The notes under the pieces are model-generated. The model saw only the letters and a list, made by a program, of their open reading frames with translations. It was not told the DNA's origin and made no database searches. From Mucilaginibacter rivuli (GTDB taxonomy: Bacteria > Bacteroidota > Bacteroidia > Sphingobacteriales > Sphingobacteriaceae), in assembly GCF_019391655.1 (NCBI RefSeq), contig NZ_JAHXPQ010000003.1:496001-560000 (forward strand): a DNA stretch of 64,000 nucleotides. Direction: 5' to 3'. A program made the position numbers and the translations under genes. Shown one piece after another: positions 18,684-29,134 of the stretch (position 1 is the stretch's first letter; each line of letters starts with the position of its first letter).

Positions 18684-20156
18684 TTAATTAACTGGAACTA
18701 ATTTGATATAATCAAGTGACAGCGCGGTTGGTGCCGTACTGGTAACACCCGTGGCCGAAACCAGGAATGTGTACAGTGTGCCGTAATTGGCAGGCGTGTA
18801 TGTGCCTAAATAAACCTCGTTATAATTCAATATACCCGATGGCATGTAGCCTAATGTTGCAAGCTGTGTTTCGGCCGCTCTGGGGTAACGTGCAGTTGGA
18901 CTAAAATCAACCTTCATGTTAAACGATGTGGTTAATATATCATTAACCGCGCGCCAGTAAACCTGGTATTTTGCCGTAGTAGCTACAGTTTTATACCTGT
19001 AAAAATACAGGGGATCAGGGCTTGAAGTAATGCTGGTATTCTGTATATCGGTATACTTTACACCATTTGGAGCCTTTTTAGTTTTGATGGTATATGCCGA
19101 GGGGATACGTAATGAATCGAGCGACTCTCCTTGTAATGTAATCACAGGTATCTTGTTCTGGAACATTGTGTAGCTAATGTTATTTACTACATAAGCTATG
19201 CCGTTACTTAACTGGCGTGTTTCAACAATGGCGCTTTTATCCAGGTGTATCTTCACCCCTGTTGTTGATACCATAGAGTCTGGCAGACTGTTAATGTTGT
19301 ACACGCGGTTTATTACCAGGTCTTTTGTAATGGCAAACTGGGTAACTGTATCTGTTATAGTTGCCGATGTGCTTACATTATAGTATTTGCCTATCTTATT
19401 TCTTTCATTATCATAAGCCTGATCATTTAAAATGATATAAGTAACCAAACTGTCTTCGCTGCTGATATCGGCAACTTTCTGGAAATAGCTGTTTTTAACA
19501 ACCGGGAAAGTAGTACCTGCCTGGTATACGGGTTTACCTGTAGCCGGATCAACATACAGGCGCACACCCTTTGATGTATCTACCTCGGTATGGAAAAGAC
19601 TTTGTAAAAAAGCTTTTTGTTTACCGGCCACCGAACTTAACAAATACTCGTAAGCATTGGGCTTTGGCGCCGATGCCACATCAATAGTATGCAATACGCC
19701 GTTATTTACATACACATCAGCTTTTACAATATTAGCATCATCAAAAGTAGTTGCAGTAAAAGTGATGTTTTTTCCGCTCAGGGTTCTGATCTTTAAGGAT
19801 GGCTGGGGCATCCTTACAAAATAAGCCTGGTACGAAATATGGTTACGTACAAACTTTTTAAGTTTCCCTGTATCGGCAATGATAGTTGGGTCGATAGCCT
19901 GCATGGCAGTATTGTTAGGCGCCCAAACCGTAAACGAGTTTGATGAGCCCAGCACTATATCATAGCCCGACTTAACCAGGTAGCTGTAAAAGATACTCAG
20001 ATCGGATGTTTCACTGATCTGTTGCACCAATGTTTTATTTAGCGCCTGGTCTGTTATGGCATTGTGATCTTCCCAGCCTTTTTTACAGGCCCCCAGCATA
20101 AAAAAAGCAAGGAAAAAGATGGCACCTGCCGCATATATAATTTTAGATCTGATCAT
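18684..20156 (-). CDS. Fasciclin (FAS1)-domain lipoprotein
   Basis: 490-aa lipoprotein, lipobox cysteine at 24 (MLGACKKGWEDH). One clear FAS1 domain lies at about 40-165: IFYSYLVKSGYDIVLGSSNS, FTVWAPNNTAMQAID, NGVLHTIDVAS. The remainder contains a second weaker FAS1-like part and a C-terminal beta domain with the ending SLDYIKLVPVN, similar to the end of the next upstream FAS1 protein. FAS1 domains mediate adhesion and binding in other systems; inside a SusCD operon a surface glycan-binding role is plausible but unproven. It starts 53 bp after the preceding FAS1 gene. Confidence 0.85.
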   Translation of the reverse strand: MIRSKIIYAAGAIFFLAFFMLGACKKGWEDHNAITDQALNKTLVQQISETSDLSIFYSYLVKSGYDIVLGSSNSFTVWAPNNTAMQAIDPTIIADTGKLKKFVRNHISYQAYFVRMPQPSLKIRTLSGKNITFTATTFDDANIVKADVYVNNGVLHTIDVASAPKPNAYEYLLSSVAGKQKAFLQSLFHTEVDTSKGVRLYVDPATGKPVYQAGTTFPVVKNSYFQKVADISSEDSLVTYIILNDQAYDNERNKIGKYYNVSTSATITDTVTQFAITKDLVINRVYNINSLPDSMVSTTGVKIHLDKSAIVETRQLSNGIAYVVNNISYTMFQNKIPVITLQGESLDSLRIPSAYTIKTKKAPNGVKYTDIQNTSITSSPDPLYFYRYKTVATTAKYQVYWRAVNDILTTSFNMKVDFSPTARYPRAAETQLATLGYMPSGILNYNEVYLGTYTPANYGTLYTFLVSATGVTSTAPTALSLDYIKLVPVN

Positions 20157-20209
20157 TTTATATGTATTCGTATAAGTTTTATGGTTTCAATTTTTCTTAA
20201 ACTGATTTG

Positions 20210-21976
20210 TTATGGTATTATTGAACCATCGGGATTGAACTTAGGGTTCTGCTGGTTGGCATTTACCGGGATAAACTGTAGCATATCTATATTATTGGTA
20301 GTTTGCGTACCGTTAATTGCCGTTAGCCTGAACCAGTACCTGCCTGTTGTGGTAACATTTACAATACCCATTAACCTTGCCACCTGTGCCCCTGCTGTAC
20401 TTGCCATATAGGTTTTATAACCAATAGCTTCTTCGGCCTCAAAATCAATAACACTTACCCCGTTAACGGTTTTGTTTATACCCGGGCGCTTGGTAATAAA
20501 GTTGAGTGTACGGGCATTAGCCAGCGGGAACCTGTCGGCAGTACCATCAAGGCCCATAGATGCAGCCACCTCGCAAGATGTGCCACCGTTACTTGTTGAT
20601 TGTTGTTGCGCAAAATAACCTACCCAAACTTTATACTGGCCACGTACCAGCAATGGTGTTCTAAACTCAACCCATAACGGGTAACTGCCGCTAACGCTCA
20701 AAGGCACTTTCAAAACATCAATATTATAAGATGTTTTGCTTGTACCCGCACTTGTACCGTACAGGTATTGTGGCGTATTAGCCGTGTTAGTACTGATAGC
20801 GCCCGAAAATTTGATATCGGCAATGGCTTTTATTTCGGTATCGGTTAGATAGATATAGTTGGCCTTTTTATAAACCGCGGTATTCTTCATAATATCCGGA
20901 ATGGCACACACATCAAAAAATACAGCATAAGGGTAACGCACTTTGATGATAAAGTTTTTTGAAGCATCGTGCAATACGCCGTTGCTGGCAGATATATCGC
21001 TCAGCGGGCGGTTAAGTATAAAGCCGGGTTCATACACCCCGTTAAAATTATCATCGTTTATTAAAACAGTTTGGCCTGATAATTTAGTTGTTAATACCTG
21101 TGATGGTGCGAGTGTGGGCTGCGCGTTATCCACTATAATATCGGCCAGGTATTTTGCACCATATATAATGTGGTTATCCATAAACAAGTGCAAACTATCT
21201 GTCGTCAGCTTAGGGTTACCTGTATTAGAGTACTTTGCTAAAACCGACGCGTAGCTGCTAAAGCCAGCCAAATTGAAAACAGAATCGGTTTGTGCTATTA
21301 CCGTTAACCAGCGTTTTGCACTATCAGGATTATTTGCCGGTACAATATTAAGGGTATCATACAGCGTAGTTGCCTTCATAATCTGGGTAAATATGCTGTA
21401 TTTAGGGTTTGCCTCGATAGTTTTAGCCAGCGTTAAACGAGCCGGTATTAAAACATGATCGATTGTATGGATAAGGCCATTACCTACTGATATATTAGGT
21501 GTAATGATATAAGCCTGCCTGTTTACCCATATTTTGGTTACGCCACTGGTATTAACTGCACCTGTAATTAAATACTGCCCGTACATGGTTAAATTAGGTA
21601 ATTTACCATCAGTAAACCTTGATACTGGTATAGAGTCTTGCAGTAAATGAAACCTTACAAAGTCTTTCCAATCGGCGGCACTTACATCTTCTACCGCGTT
21701 TTTGCCAATATCTTTAAGATATAGCTTTATGGCGCTGTTAGTAGGCGCAAAAAAGGTATACGAGCCATACGCTTTTAAATACGATGCCGTTCCGGATATG
21801 TTCAATATCTTGCTCAATTCCGAAAACTGATCGGCATTATTTTCAAAATATTGAGTAATGTTTACCGTATCGGATGTGGTGTGTTTGATCGATTCCTTTA
21901 CACATCCCCATGCACAGATCAATAGTACGCTCACAAACAGAACGTATGCCATTGGTTTTTTAAAGTTTCTTTCCAT
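20210..21976 (-). CDS. Fasciclin (FAS1)-domain lipoprotein with DUF5108-like C-terminus
   Basis: 588-aa lipoprotein, lipobox cysteine at 25 (CAWGCVKESI). Two FAS1 modules: about 35-155 (LNISGTASYLKAYGSYTFFAPTN split over two strands, then NGLIHTIDHVLIPA) and about 165-320 (NGVLHDASKNFIIKV). The C-terminal third is beta-rich with YWFRLTAINGTQTTNNIDML, a carbohydrate-binding-like end shared with its downstream neighbour. It follows susD by 12 bp and precedes the second FAS1 gene. Likely an outer-surface accessory binding protein; no catalytic motif is visible. Confidence 0.85.
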   Translation of the reverse strand: MERNFKKPMAYVLFVSVLLICAWGCVKESIKHTTSDTVNITQYFENNADQFSELSKILNISGTASYLKAYGSYTFFAPTNSAIKLYLKDIGKNAVEDVSAADWKDFVRFHLLQDSIPVSRFTDGKLPNLTMYGQYLITGAVNTSGVTKIWVNRQAYIITPNISVGNGLIHTIDHVLIPARLTLAKTIEANPKYSIFTQIMKATTLYDTLNIVPANNPDSAKRWLTVIAQTDSVFNLAGFSSYASVLAKYSNTGNPKLTTDSLHLFMDNHIIYGAKYLADIIVDNAQPTLAPSQVLTTKLSGQTVLINDDNFNGVYEPGFILNRPLSDISASNGVLHDASKNFIIKVRYPYAVFFDVCAIPDIMKNTAVYKKANYIYLTDTEIKAIADIKFSGAISTNTANTPQYLYGTSAGTSKTSYNIDVLKVPLSVSGSYPLWVEFRTPLLVRGQYKVWVGYFAQQQSTSNGGTSCEVAASMGLDGTADRFPLANARTLNFITKRPGINKTVNGVSVIDFEAEEAIGYKTYMASTAGAQVARLMGIVNVTTTGRYWFRLTAINGTQTTNNIDMLQFIPVNANQQNPKFNPDGSIIP

Positions 21977-21988
21977 GATCTTTAAATT

Positions 21989-23557
21989 TTATTGGTAAAA
22001 TGAGTTTTGTACCAACAATTTGTTGGTTTGTATTTCGTATGAAAAAATTGGCAGATAATGACTGCGGTGGTCGCGATATTTATTAATTACCGATTGCTGT
22101 TTGCTTGGTAGCGCGCTGCTTGCAACAATATCCAGCAAAATATTTTCGTTAGCGTAATTATTACGCTTTGCATTACGCAGTATATCGTACCATCTTTTGC
22201 CTTCAAAAGCAAATTCGCGGGCACGTTCATTAAACACATAAGTTGATACCGATAAGGCCGATGTAAAATCAGGATCGGCAATAGTTACATTATTAACGCT
22301 TGCAAACGCGTGGCGGCTATTCCTTAACTGTTTAACAAGGTTTGTAGCCACTGTGCCATTGTTAACATCGCCGGGTTTTACCCATGCTAATGCTTCTGCT
22401 TTCATTAGCAAAACATCAGCATAGCGGTACACAAACCAGTGCGTGTATGATGTTGTAACGCTTTTACCGGCAGTAAATTTGTTTATGTTGCTATTTGACT
22501 CAAGGAACGAGGTACCACTCCCCCTTACATCTTTATTTGAAGAATCGTTAATGTCGATCCCGAATAAATTACCTGCAACCACCCAATCAGCCGCATTAAA
22601 CTCATGCGATGGGTTGGCAAACATGGCAAAGAACGGGTTAAGCGCCTGCAGGTTATATTGAAATTCAAATATGCCCTCTACCGAATTTCCGTTAGTATAA
22701 ACATTATTAAAAAAATCTCCCTGTAGTATACCTTGTGGCAATAGTTGATACATGTTTGATTGAATTACCACATCGCAGGCATCAATAGCGTTCTGGTAAT
22801 CTTCCATCCACAAATAAGCATCGGCTAAAATGGTATAGGCAGTGTATTTCGTTATTCTGCCTTTGTCATCAGCCATGTTACCGTATGATGGTACCGCGTT
22901 TTGCGTACCAAATTTCAGATCTTCTATAATCTGGTTATACACGGCCTGCTGGCTACTTTTCGCGATAGGTTTTAAATCTGTATCACTTGCTGTTGCATCT
23001 GTTTTCAATGGTACTTCGCCAAAGGTGCGCAGCAGATAAAAATACATCAGCGCCCTAAGCGTCCTTGCCTCGGCCAGGTAAGCGTTTAACGTCGGCTGGG
23101 TTAAGGTATTATCATTTTTGATAACATCCGGACCATATTTTATAACAAGGTTACAGTAATTAATGGTCCTGTAAATAGCCTCCCAGTTAGCTAATGAGTT
23201 GGTTGATACCAGGTCATCATGCAACATATCCAGTTCATCGCGCTGTATGGTGCTTAAACCTGATGATGATTGCCCCGAAGCTGTAGGGTCATTGGTAGGC
23301 TGTACCATATCGGCACGCAGCTCGCCCCAGGCAAACAGGTATTTGGCTAATGGGATAGTTTTTTTTGTAGTAGGAATTATTAATGACGCGTAGCAACCAG
23401 CAACACTGGCATCAAGCTGCTCTTTGGTTTTCCAGTAATCCTGCCTTACAAGGCCATCCTGTGGTTTTACATCCAGGTATTTATTGCATGATGATGTTAT
23501 ACCGGCGGTTAAGATAACAACCAGTAACAGAAACTTATATTTGATATTGTTGATCAT
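21989..23557 (-). CDS. SusD/RagB-family surface glycan-binding lipoprotein
   Basis: 522-aa lipoprotein, lipobox cysteine at 24 (GITSSCNKYLDV). Family segments are GLVRQDYWKTKEQLDASVAG near the N-terminus, ARTLRALMYFYLLRTFGEVP for the TPR-like part, VYRYADVLLMKAEALAW and FAFEGKRWYDILRNAKR in the RagB half. It starts 18 bp after its susC and is followed at 12 bp by a FAS1 gene. Ordinary length for the family. Confidence 0.94.
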   Translation of the reverse strand: MINNIKYKFLLLVVILTAGITSSCNKYLDVKPQDGLVRQDYWKTKEQLDASVAGCYASLIIPTTKKTIPLAKYLFAWGELRADMVQPTNDPTASGQSSSGLSTIQRDELDMLHDDLVSTNSLANWEAIYRTINYCNLVIKYGPDVIKNDNTLTQPTLNAYLAEARTLRALMYFYLLRTFGEVPLKTDATASDTDLKPIAKSSQQAVYNQIIEDLKFGTQNAVPSYGNMADDKGRITKYTAYTILADAYLWMEDYQNAIDACDVVIQSNMYQLLPQGILQGDFFNNVYTNGNSVEGIFEFQYNLQALNPFFAMFANPSHEFNAADWVVAGNLFGIDINDSSNKDVRGSGTSFLESNSNINKFTAGKSVTTSYTHWFVYRYADVLLMKAEALAWVKPGDVNNGTVATNLVKQLRNSRHAFASVNNVTIADPDFTSALSVSTYVFNERAREFAFEGKRWYDILRNAKRNNYANENILLDIVASSALPSKQQSVINKYRDHRSHYLPIFSYEIQTNKLLVQNSFYQ

Positions 23558-23575
23558 TTGTTTGTTTGCTAATAG

Positions 23576-26500
23576 TTAAAATCCGACTGAAGCACCTATT
23601 GTATATTGAATTGCCGGGGGCGTTAAAGCATTATCAACCGGGTAAGAAAAAGGATTTACCGACCCCACTGTTGATATATCAGGATTTTGGCCTGTATAAT
23701 TTGTCCACGTTGCTAAGTTTTGGCCTGTAACATAAATACTGGCCGAGTTTAGTTTAAGTTTTTGCAATAGCAACTTTGGCAGGTTATAACGTGCCGTTAT
23801 CGTTGCCAGTTTTACAAATGATGCATTTTCAACATAACGATCGGAGCCCAGCCAGTTGTAGCCTTGACCAAATAAAGCACGTGGTATATCGGTAACATCA
23901 CCCGGGTTACGCCACCTTCTTAATACGGCAGTGCTTTGGTTATCTACACCGTACATATTGGTGGTATTGATTTTGGCGCCGTTAACAATATCATACCCCC
24001 AACGGAAGTTAAAGAATGCTTTTAAGGTAAAGTTGCCATTAATGGTTATAGACGGACCAAAACCACCCACAAACTTAGGTATGCCATTACCCAGGTAAAC
24101 CATATCACGGTAATCAATATTACCATCATGGTTAATATCTTCATACCTGGCATCACCCGGTTGGAATGTATAGTCTATCAGCGGATAGTTATAACGCATA
24201 TACACGATCTGTCCGTTTGGCCCTACAATGTTTTTCCCGTTTTCGTCTGTAGCCACGGTAGCATCTTTATCTTTATAAACACCATTGTATTTAAAGCCGT
24301 AGTATGAACCAAATGGGTTACCAATAATGAGATATGATTTATATTTACCCAATCCAGGTACGCCTACTGAGCTTTCGCGGGGGTAATCATCAGATACGGA
24401 TGTAATGCTGTTAACGTTACGTGCGATATTAAAATCGAAACCAACAATAAGCTTACGTGTTTTAACAGGGATGGTACTTAAGCTTAACTCCCACCCGTTA
24501 TTGTCAACCGTACCTATGTTCATGCTAACCGACTGGAAACCTGAGCTGGTTGCTATGCTAAGATCCTTATAAAAAAGGTCTTTGGTGGTATTCTGGTAAA
24601 AATCTGCTGAAGCGATGATACGGTTTTGAAACAAACCTAAGTTGAAACCTAAGTTTTTACCTATCAGCGTTTGCCATTTAAGTGATGATAATTCGATATT
24701 TGATGGCACAACAGCGGCCCTGCCATTATAAGTAGCGCTAAAAGGGCTGTATGTATTATAATAACTGGCATCAGGTGCATCGCCCGAGGCACCGTAGCTT
24801 AACCTCATACTTAGTTCATTCAAAAATTTCACATTTTTTAAGAACCGCTCGCCTGATATCCGCCACCTTGCAGCAACTCCGGGAAAGAATCCGAAACGGT
24901 TATTGGGGCCAAATTTTGAGTTACCATCAACACGGCCGTTAAGGCTGATTATGTAGCGTTCCAGATACGAATACTGGCCCTGTAACAATACACCTACACT
25001 GCGCGAAAGGCTCTGGGTGGATTTTAAATCCGGACTAACCTGCGATGCGTTAGAAGGATCTTGTAAAAACGATGATGCCGTATTTGAATTGGCTGCAGAG
25101 TAAGAAGCTGAATTGGTTTCGTTACTTTGCACGGATAGTAAAGCCTGCAGGTTGCTTTTCTCTCCTAAGTCAGGTGTGAGAATAAAGTTAACTTTCGATT
25201 GTACGTTATACGAATCGCCGTCACTTTCCGTTCCAAGGTTAACAGTAGTTTCGGTACTTGGCCTGCCTGTAGCTATCTGTGGCAAAAAGGTTTTTGATTT
25301 ACTGTTATTTACATCAAATACAATATCAACAGTTGATACCAGCAATGAGGGCAGAATATTGTACTGCAAGGTAAAGTGTGGTCTAATACGCTCACCATAT
25401 AAGTGGCTAACGCCTGTATTAGCTAATGCCAGCGGGTTATATGTATCAGGGTATTGCCCTTGTATGTTTGATGCCGGCGAAAAATAAGCCGATGTTTGGT
25501 TACCATACTCATCATACGCGAAGGGTGCCATACTTGGCATTTTATCATAAGCTACACCACGTAAAGTGCTGTTATAGTTAAGGCTATTATCAATGTGGGT
25601 ATAGGTTAGATCGGTACGAAAATGCAATTTACTCGATACGATATAATCAAGGTTTATTGTGGAAGTGATACGGTTCAGATCTGTACCCAATGTTGTACCG
25701 CCCTGGTTGGAATAGCCCACCGAAGCATAATATCTTGCTTTTTCGCCACCGCCACTCATTGATATGTTATGCTCCTGTGTAAAACCAATACGGGTTATTA
25801 ATCCTATCCAATCAGTATTATTGCTGTAATTGTAGTAATAGTAAGCATCAAGCGGATCATGCTGAAAAGCCTTGTTCTGCCCGTTATTTCCTAAAAAATC
25901 AAGCGGTACGCCGGTAGCGTTCATAAATTCTTCGGGTATAAGCGTGGCGTATTTATCGCCATCTAACAACGGAATAGCTTGTGGCTGCTTACTTGCACTA
26001 CCCTTAAAGCTGTAGTTAATAACCGGTTTACCAACCTGGCCGCGTTTGGTATTGATAATGAGCACGCCGTTTGCGGCTTTTGCACCCCATACCGATGTTG
26101 CTGCAGCATCTTTTAAAACTGTAATATCCTTAATATCTGCCGGAGCTATATTTAACAACTGGCCATATTGCTGATCATCAGCCGTACCAAAGTTAAAATC
26201 GGAAGGTATTTGTGTTTCATAAGGCATACCATCCAACACTATTAATGGTTGGGCGTTGCCTGTTATTGATGCTGTACCCCTGATACGGATAGTTGTACCT
26301 GCACCCGGATCGCCCGATGTTGAGCCAAAATCCACACCTGGTAAACGGCCTGCCAATGCCTGGTCAATAGATGATACCTGTATCTCTTCAAGATCTTTAG
26401 CGTTAACTGTTGCTGTAGATAAGGTTGAATTGCGCAGGTCGATATTTAAACCGGTGCCGTTGTTAACCACACGGCCACCGGTTACATTAACGGTATTTAA

Positions 26501-26842
26501 ATTATTCTGGCCGCTTTCTAACGATACATTAATTACGCGCCTATCGCCAATAGAGCCCGACAGATAGGTTTTATAACCGATATAAGAAATTGAGAGTTGG
26601 TTATTGATATTGGAAACCTTGATAGCGAAATTTCCATTAATATCTGTTGTTACGCCGGTAACGGTACGGTGGTCTTTATCAAACTCAATAACCGATGCTC
26701 CAATAACAGCTTGTTTGTCTTTTTTATCAACTACTTGTCCGCGTATGGTTACCCCCTGCTGTGCCTGTGCCATTGCAGCTCCGCAAAACAAGCAGGCAAC
26801 AATAATTACAAGACAAAGACTTTTTGGTAAAAGTGATTTCAT
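23576..26842 (-). CDS. SusC/RagA-family TonB-dependent outer-membrane transporter
   Basis: 1088-aa outer-membrane glycan importer. Signal peptide (to about 28, AMAQAQQ), regulatory beta domain (about 30-115: IRGQVVDKKDKQAVIGASV), plug (LAGRLPGVDFGSTSG; SVWGAKAANGVLIINTKRGQ) and beta-barrel ending in AIQYTIGASVGF. The usual V-V-V-x-G-Y-G junction is replaced by NTVNVTGGRVVNNGTGLN. Second gene of the operon, 24 bp after the first FAS1 gene and 18 bp before susD. Confidence 0.94.
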   Translation of the reverse strand: MKSLLPKSLCLVIIVACLFCGAAMAQAQQGVTIRGQVVDKKDKQAVIGASVIEFDKDHRTVTGVTTDINGNFAIKVSNINNQLSISYIGYKTYLSGSIGDRRVINVSLESGQNNLNTVNVTGGRVVNNGTGLNIDLRNSTLSTATVNAKDLEEIQVSSIDQALAGRLPGVDFGSTSGDPGAGTTIRIRGTASITGNAQPLIVLDGMPYETQIPSDFNFGTADDQQYGQLLNIAPADIKDITVLKDAAATSVWGAKAANGVLIINTKRGQVGKPVINYSFKGSASKQPQAIPLLDGDKYATLIPEEFMNATGVPLDFLGNNGQNKAFQHDPLDAYYYYNYSNNTDWIGLITRIGFTQEHNISMSGGGEKARYYASVGYSNQGGTTLGTDLNRITSTINLDYIVSSKLHFRTDLTYTHIDNSLNYNSTLRGVAYDKMPSMAPFAYDEYGNQTSAYFSPASNIQGQYPDTYNPLALANTGVSHLYGERIRPHFTLQYNILPSLLVSTVDIVFDVNNSKSKTFLPQIATGRPSTETTVNLGTESDGDSYNVQSKVNFILTPDLGEKSNLQALLSVQSNETNSASYSAANSNTASSFLQDPSNASQVSPDLKSTQSLSRSVGVLLQGQYSYLERYIISLNGRVDGNSKFGPNNRFGFFPGVAARWRISGERFLKNVKFLNELSMRLSYGASGDAPDASYYNTYSPFSATYNGRAAVVPSNIELSSLKWQTLIGKNLGFNLGLFQNRIIASADFYQNTTKDLFYKDLSIATSSGFQSVSMNIGTVDNNGWELSLSTIPVKTRKLIVGFDFNIARNVNSITSVSDDYPRESSVGVPGLGKYKSYLIIGNPFGSYYGFKYNGVYKDKDATVATDENGKNIVGPNGQIVYMRYNYPLIDYTFQPGDARYEDINHDGNIDYRDMVYLGNGIPKFVGGFGPSITINGNFTLKAFFNFRWGYDIVNGAKINTTNMYGVDNQSTAVLRRWRNPGDVTDIPRALFGQGYNWLGSDRYVENASFVKLATITARYNLPKLLLQKLKLNSASIYVTGQNLATWTNYTGQNPDISTVGSVNPFSYPVDNALTPPAIQYTIGASVGF

Positions 26843-26866
26843 ATTACTATTTAGTATTGGGTTTTA

Positions 26867-29134
26867 TTAATTGTAGTTCAAATAGTTGTCGATAGTGTGT
26901 ATTACCGTGCGGTTAGACAGGTTATTACTCGTACTTACCACCACGTTAGCGTTTACACCTTTATGGTCTGTTACTACCATGCTACCGGGTTGATTAGTGA
27001 TATTCACGTACGTTGCACCTCCTGTTTCGTTAACGAGCATCGTGATGAAAGTATTTGCCTTTTTACCATCCGGAACTACCGAAGCACCATTGATAATATG
27101 ATACAATATGAACTTACGTACCAGATCGATATCAAGCGCGGCAGTAGGTGCCGATGCAGGCAATGCACCTGTAGTTTTGTTACCAGGCAACAAGCCGGCT
27201 TTTATAGCGTTTGATATGGCCGCGTTAGTAGGTACAAAAATGGTGTAGTTATTATCGGTACTTGTACCAATACCTATTATAGCCTTAGTTGTGGTATTAT
27301 AAAAAGGAGACGTTGACAAAAAAGTATAAAACGACGAGTAGCTTGCAGGGTACAGCGTAGCTAAGTTTTGAATGTGCTGACCTACGTTTAAATTAGTAAA
27401 TGATAGTAAGCCATCAACATAATAAGCAGTCCCATTTATAGCTGTAGCGTCTGTTTTTAAAACTTTAAGATCGGTACCCGAATCTACTGTGCCACTGGTT
27501 TGTATCCTGTTGTTGTTATACTTAATGTATTCGTGGTTAATGGTTTCGATAATGCCGGTACCACTCAGGCTGGTAAGATCAACACCGGGCAATACGCCGG
27601 TTGAAAACATGCGCAGGGCGATATCACGATAGATCAGATTATGTGCATAGCTTGAAGATGATGATGATTTGAAACCCCATGCCGTTGCGCTGGTACTCAC
27701 ACTGGCTTCATTATACCGCCAGCCGTTAAGCGCCATCACCGAATCAGACATGATGAATAATGTATTTTTTATAGTAGGTTGGGTTATTTGCGCCTTAATG
27801 CCTGTTGGCAAATAGCTGTTTGCCTGGTAGGTCATGTTAGTTTTAGGATCAAGGTACGGGATACCATAAATGGTACGGAAAACGTTTGATTCCTGCGGTT
27901 TATTTACACCGTATAATATACCGTTGCTTAACATTTGTTTATCAACAACATCGGCAAGGGCCATTGTAGTGCCTTCTAACTGGTAGTTAGTACCGCTTTT
28001 AAACTGGCTTGGCCATAAGCTTGAAGGCCACATTACCGAGTTTAAAAAATCGATGATCACGCTTGGCTGTGCCGTTTTAAAGAAAGAGCCACCCAGTTTA
28101 CCCAATAGTTTTTTGCGATACGCGTTCATGGCCAAATTGTTAGGTACCACCATCGACCAGCCGTTAGACTGTGAAGCGTTAGCGATATACCCTGAAGCAA
28201 GCGGATCCTGGTAGTTTTCGTTATTTGGCGAAAAAGCCAAACGTCCATCGTACGACTTGATGTAAACCTGATCAGTTGAACCGGTTGCCACAAACAGGTT
28301 GTGTGTGATGTAAGCGTTTGCGTTGTATGCCGAAAGCGAATCGAGCAGTTTTTTAAATTCGCTGTAATCAGGGTTAGTGCCCAAATATTGGTCTAAACTT
28401 TTAAGCGGTACAATTACCTGGTCTATCTCGTTAATAAAACCATTGCTGGCTACAATATCTTTATTAAGCACCTTAGCGCCTGCTACGTTAAAGCCGCTAT
28501 AAGTTGTATTAGGATAAAAGGAATTGTAATCCGTTGCCGATAGCCCATTTGTTGATAAAAACAGGTCGGTAAAGTATGGGATATACTTATTGTTATTATC
28601 CCCCTCCACATAAGTGTATAAATTGCTACCGCTTTTGTATCCATTATTGCGGTTAGTAGCGATGATCTTGTTATGGATACCATCGGTAGATGGCTGAACC
28701 CAATCGTAAAATGCGGTTTTGCGTTTATAGGCTTCACCTGCAATACTTGCGTTTGTCCCTGCTACCTGGTATGTACTCAACTGATCCTGGCGATAACCAT
28801 TAAATACCAGCGAATACTTAACTATCGATTTAGCTAAAGAATCAGTTATCGAAGCATCAGTTAAACCTGTAGCGGTATAATACTTTTCAAATGCGGCATC
28901 ATTTGGCGCAAACATGGTCCACCAGCCGGTAGTGCTCAAAATATTTTGGTAGCCGGCTTTGGTAATAACCTTAGTAAGGTGCTGAAAATTACCCCGCTGC
29001 TGTAACTGCTGAAAAATAGGATCACCCAGGTTGGCAGGGCTTGCATAGTAATCGTCGAATGCTTTTTTATGGCAGCCGGCTCCGATAACGAGCATTAAGG
29101 TACATAAAACTGATAGTCGTAAAAATCTAATCAT
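26867..29134 (-). CDS. Large fasciclin (FAS1)-domain lipoprotein
   Basis: 755-aa lipoprotein, lipobox cysteine at 21 (VIGAGCHKKAFDDYY). FAS1-type segments recur: TTGWWTMFAPNDAAFEKYY (about 68-86), NGFINEIDQVIVPL (about 230), and a C-terminal copy with YTIFVPTNAAISNAIKAG and VIHTIDNYLNYN at the very end. There are probably four modules, more than in the other two FAS1 proteins here. It is the first gene after the regulator and so the most promoter-proximal member of the PUL operon; the gap to the regulator is 330 bp. It is likely a cell-surface binding or scaffold protein; no enzymatic motif is seen. Confidence 0.82.
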   Translation of the reverse strand: MIRFLRLSVLCTLMLVIGAGCHKKAFDDYYASPANLGDPIFQQLQQRGNFQHLTKVITKAGYQNILSTTGWWTMFAPNDAAFEKYYTATGLTDASITDSLAKSIVKYSLVFNGYRQDQLSTYQVAGTNASIAGEAYKRKTAFYDWVQPSTDGIHNKIIATNRNNGYKSGSNLYTYVEGDNNNKYIPYFTDLFLSTNGLSATDYNSFYPNTTYSGFNVAGAKVLNKDIVASNGFINEIDQVIVPLKSLDQYLGTNPDYSEFKKLLDSLSAYNANAYITHNLFVATGSTDQVYIKSYDGRLAFSPNNENYQDPLASGYIANASQSNGWSMVVPNNLAMNAYRKKLLGKLGGSFFKTAQPSVIIDFLNSVMWPSSLWPSQFKSGTNYQLEGTTMALADVVDKQMLSNGILYGVNKPQESNVFRTIYGIPYLDPKTNMTYQANSYLPTGIKAQITQPTIKNTLFIMSDSVMALNGWRYNEASVSTSATAWGFKSSSSSSYAHNLIYRDIALRMFSTGVLPGVDLTSLSGTGIIETINHEYIKYNNNRIQTSGTVDSGTDLKVLKTDATAINGTAYYVDGLLSFTNLNVGQHIQNLATLYPASYSSFYTFLSTSPFYNTTTKAIIGIGTSTDNNYTIFVPTNAAISNAIKAGLLPGNKTTGALPASAPTAALDIDLVRKFILYHIINGASVVPDGKKANTFITMLVNETGGATYVNITNQPGSMVVTDHKGVNANVVVSTSNNLSNRTVIHTIDNYLNYN

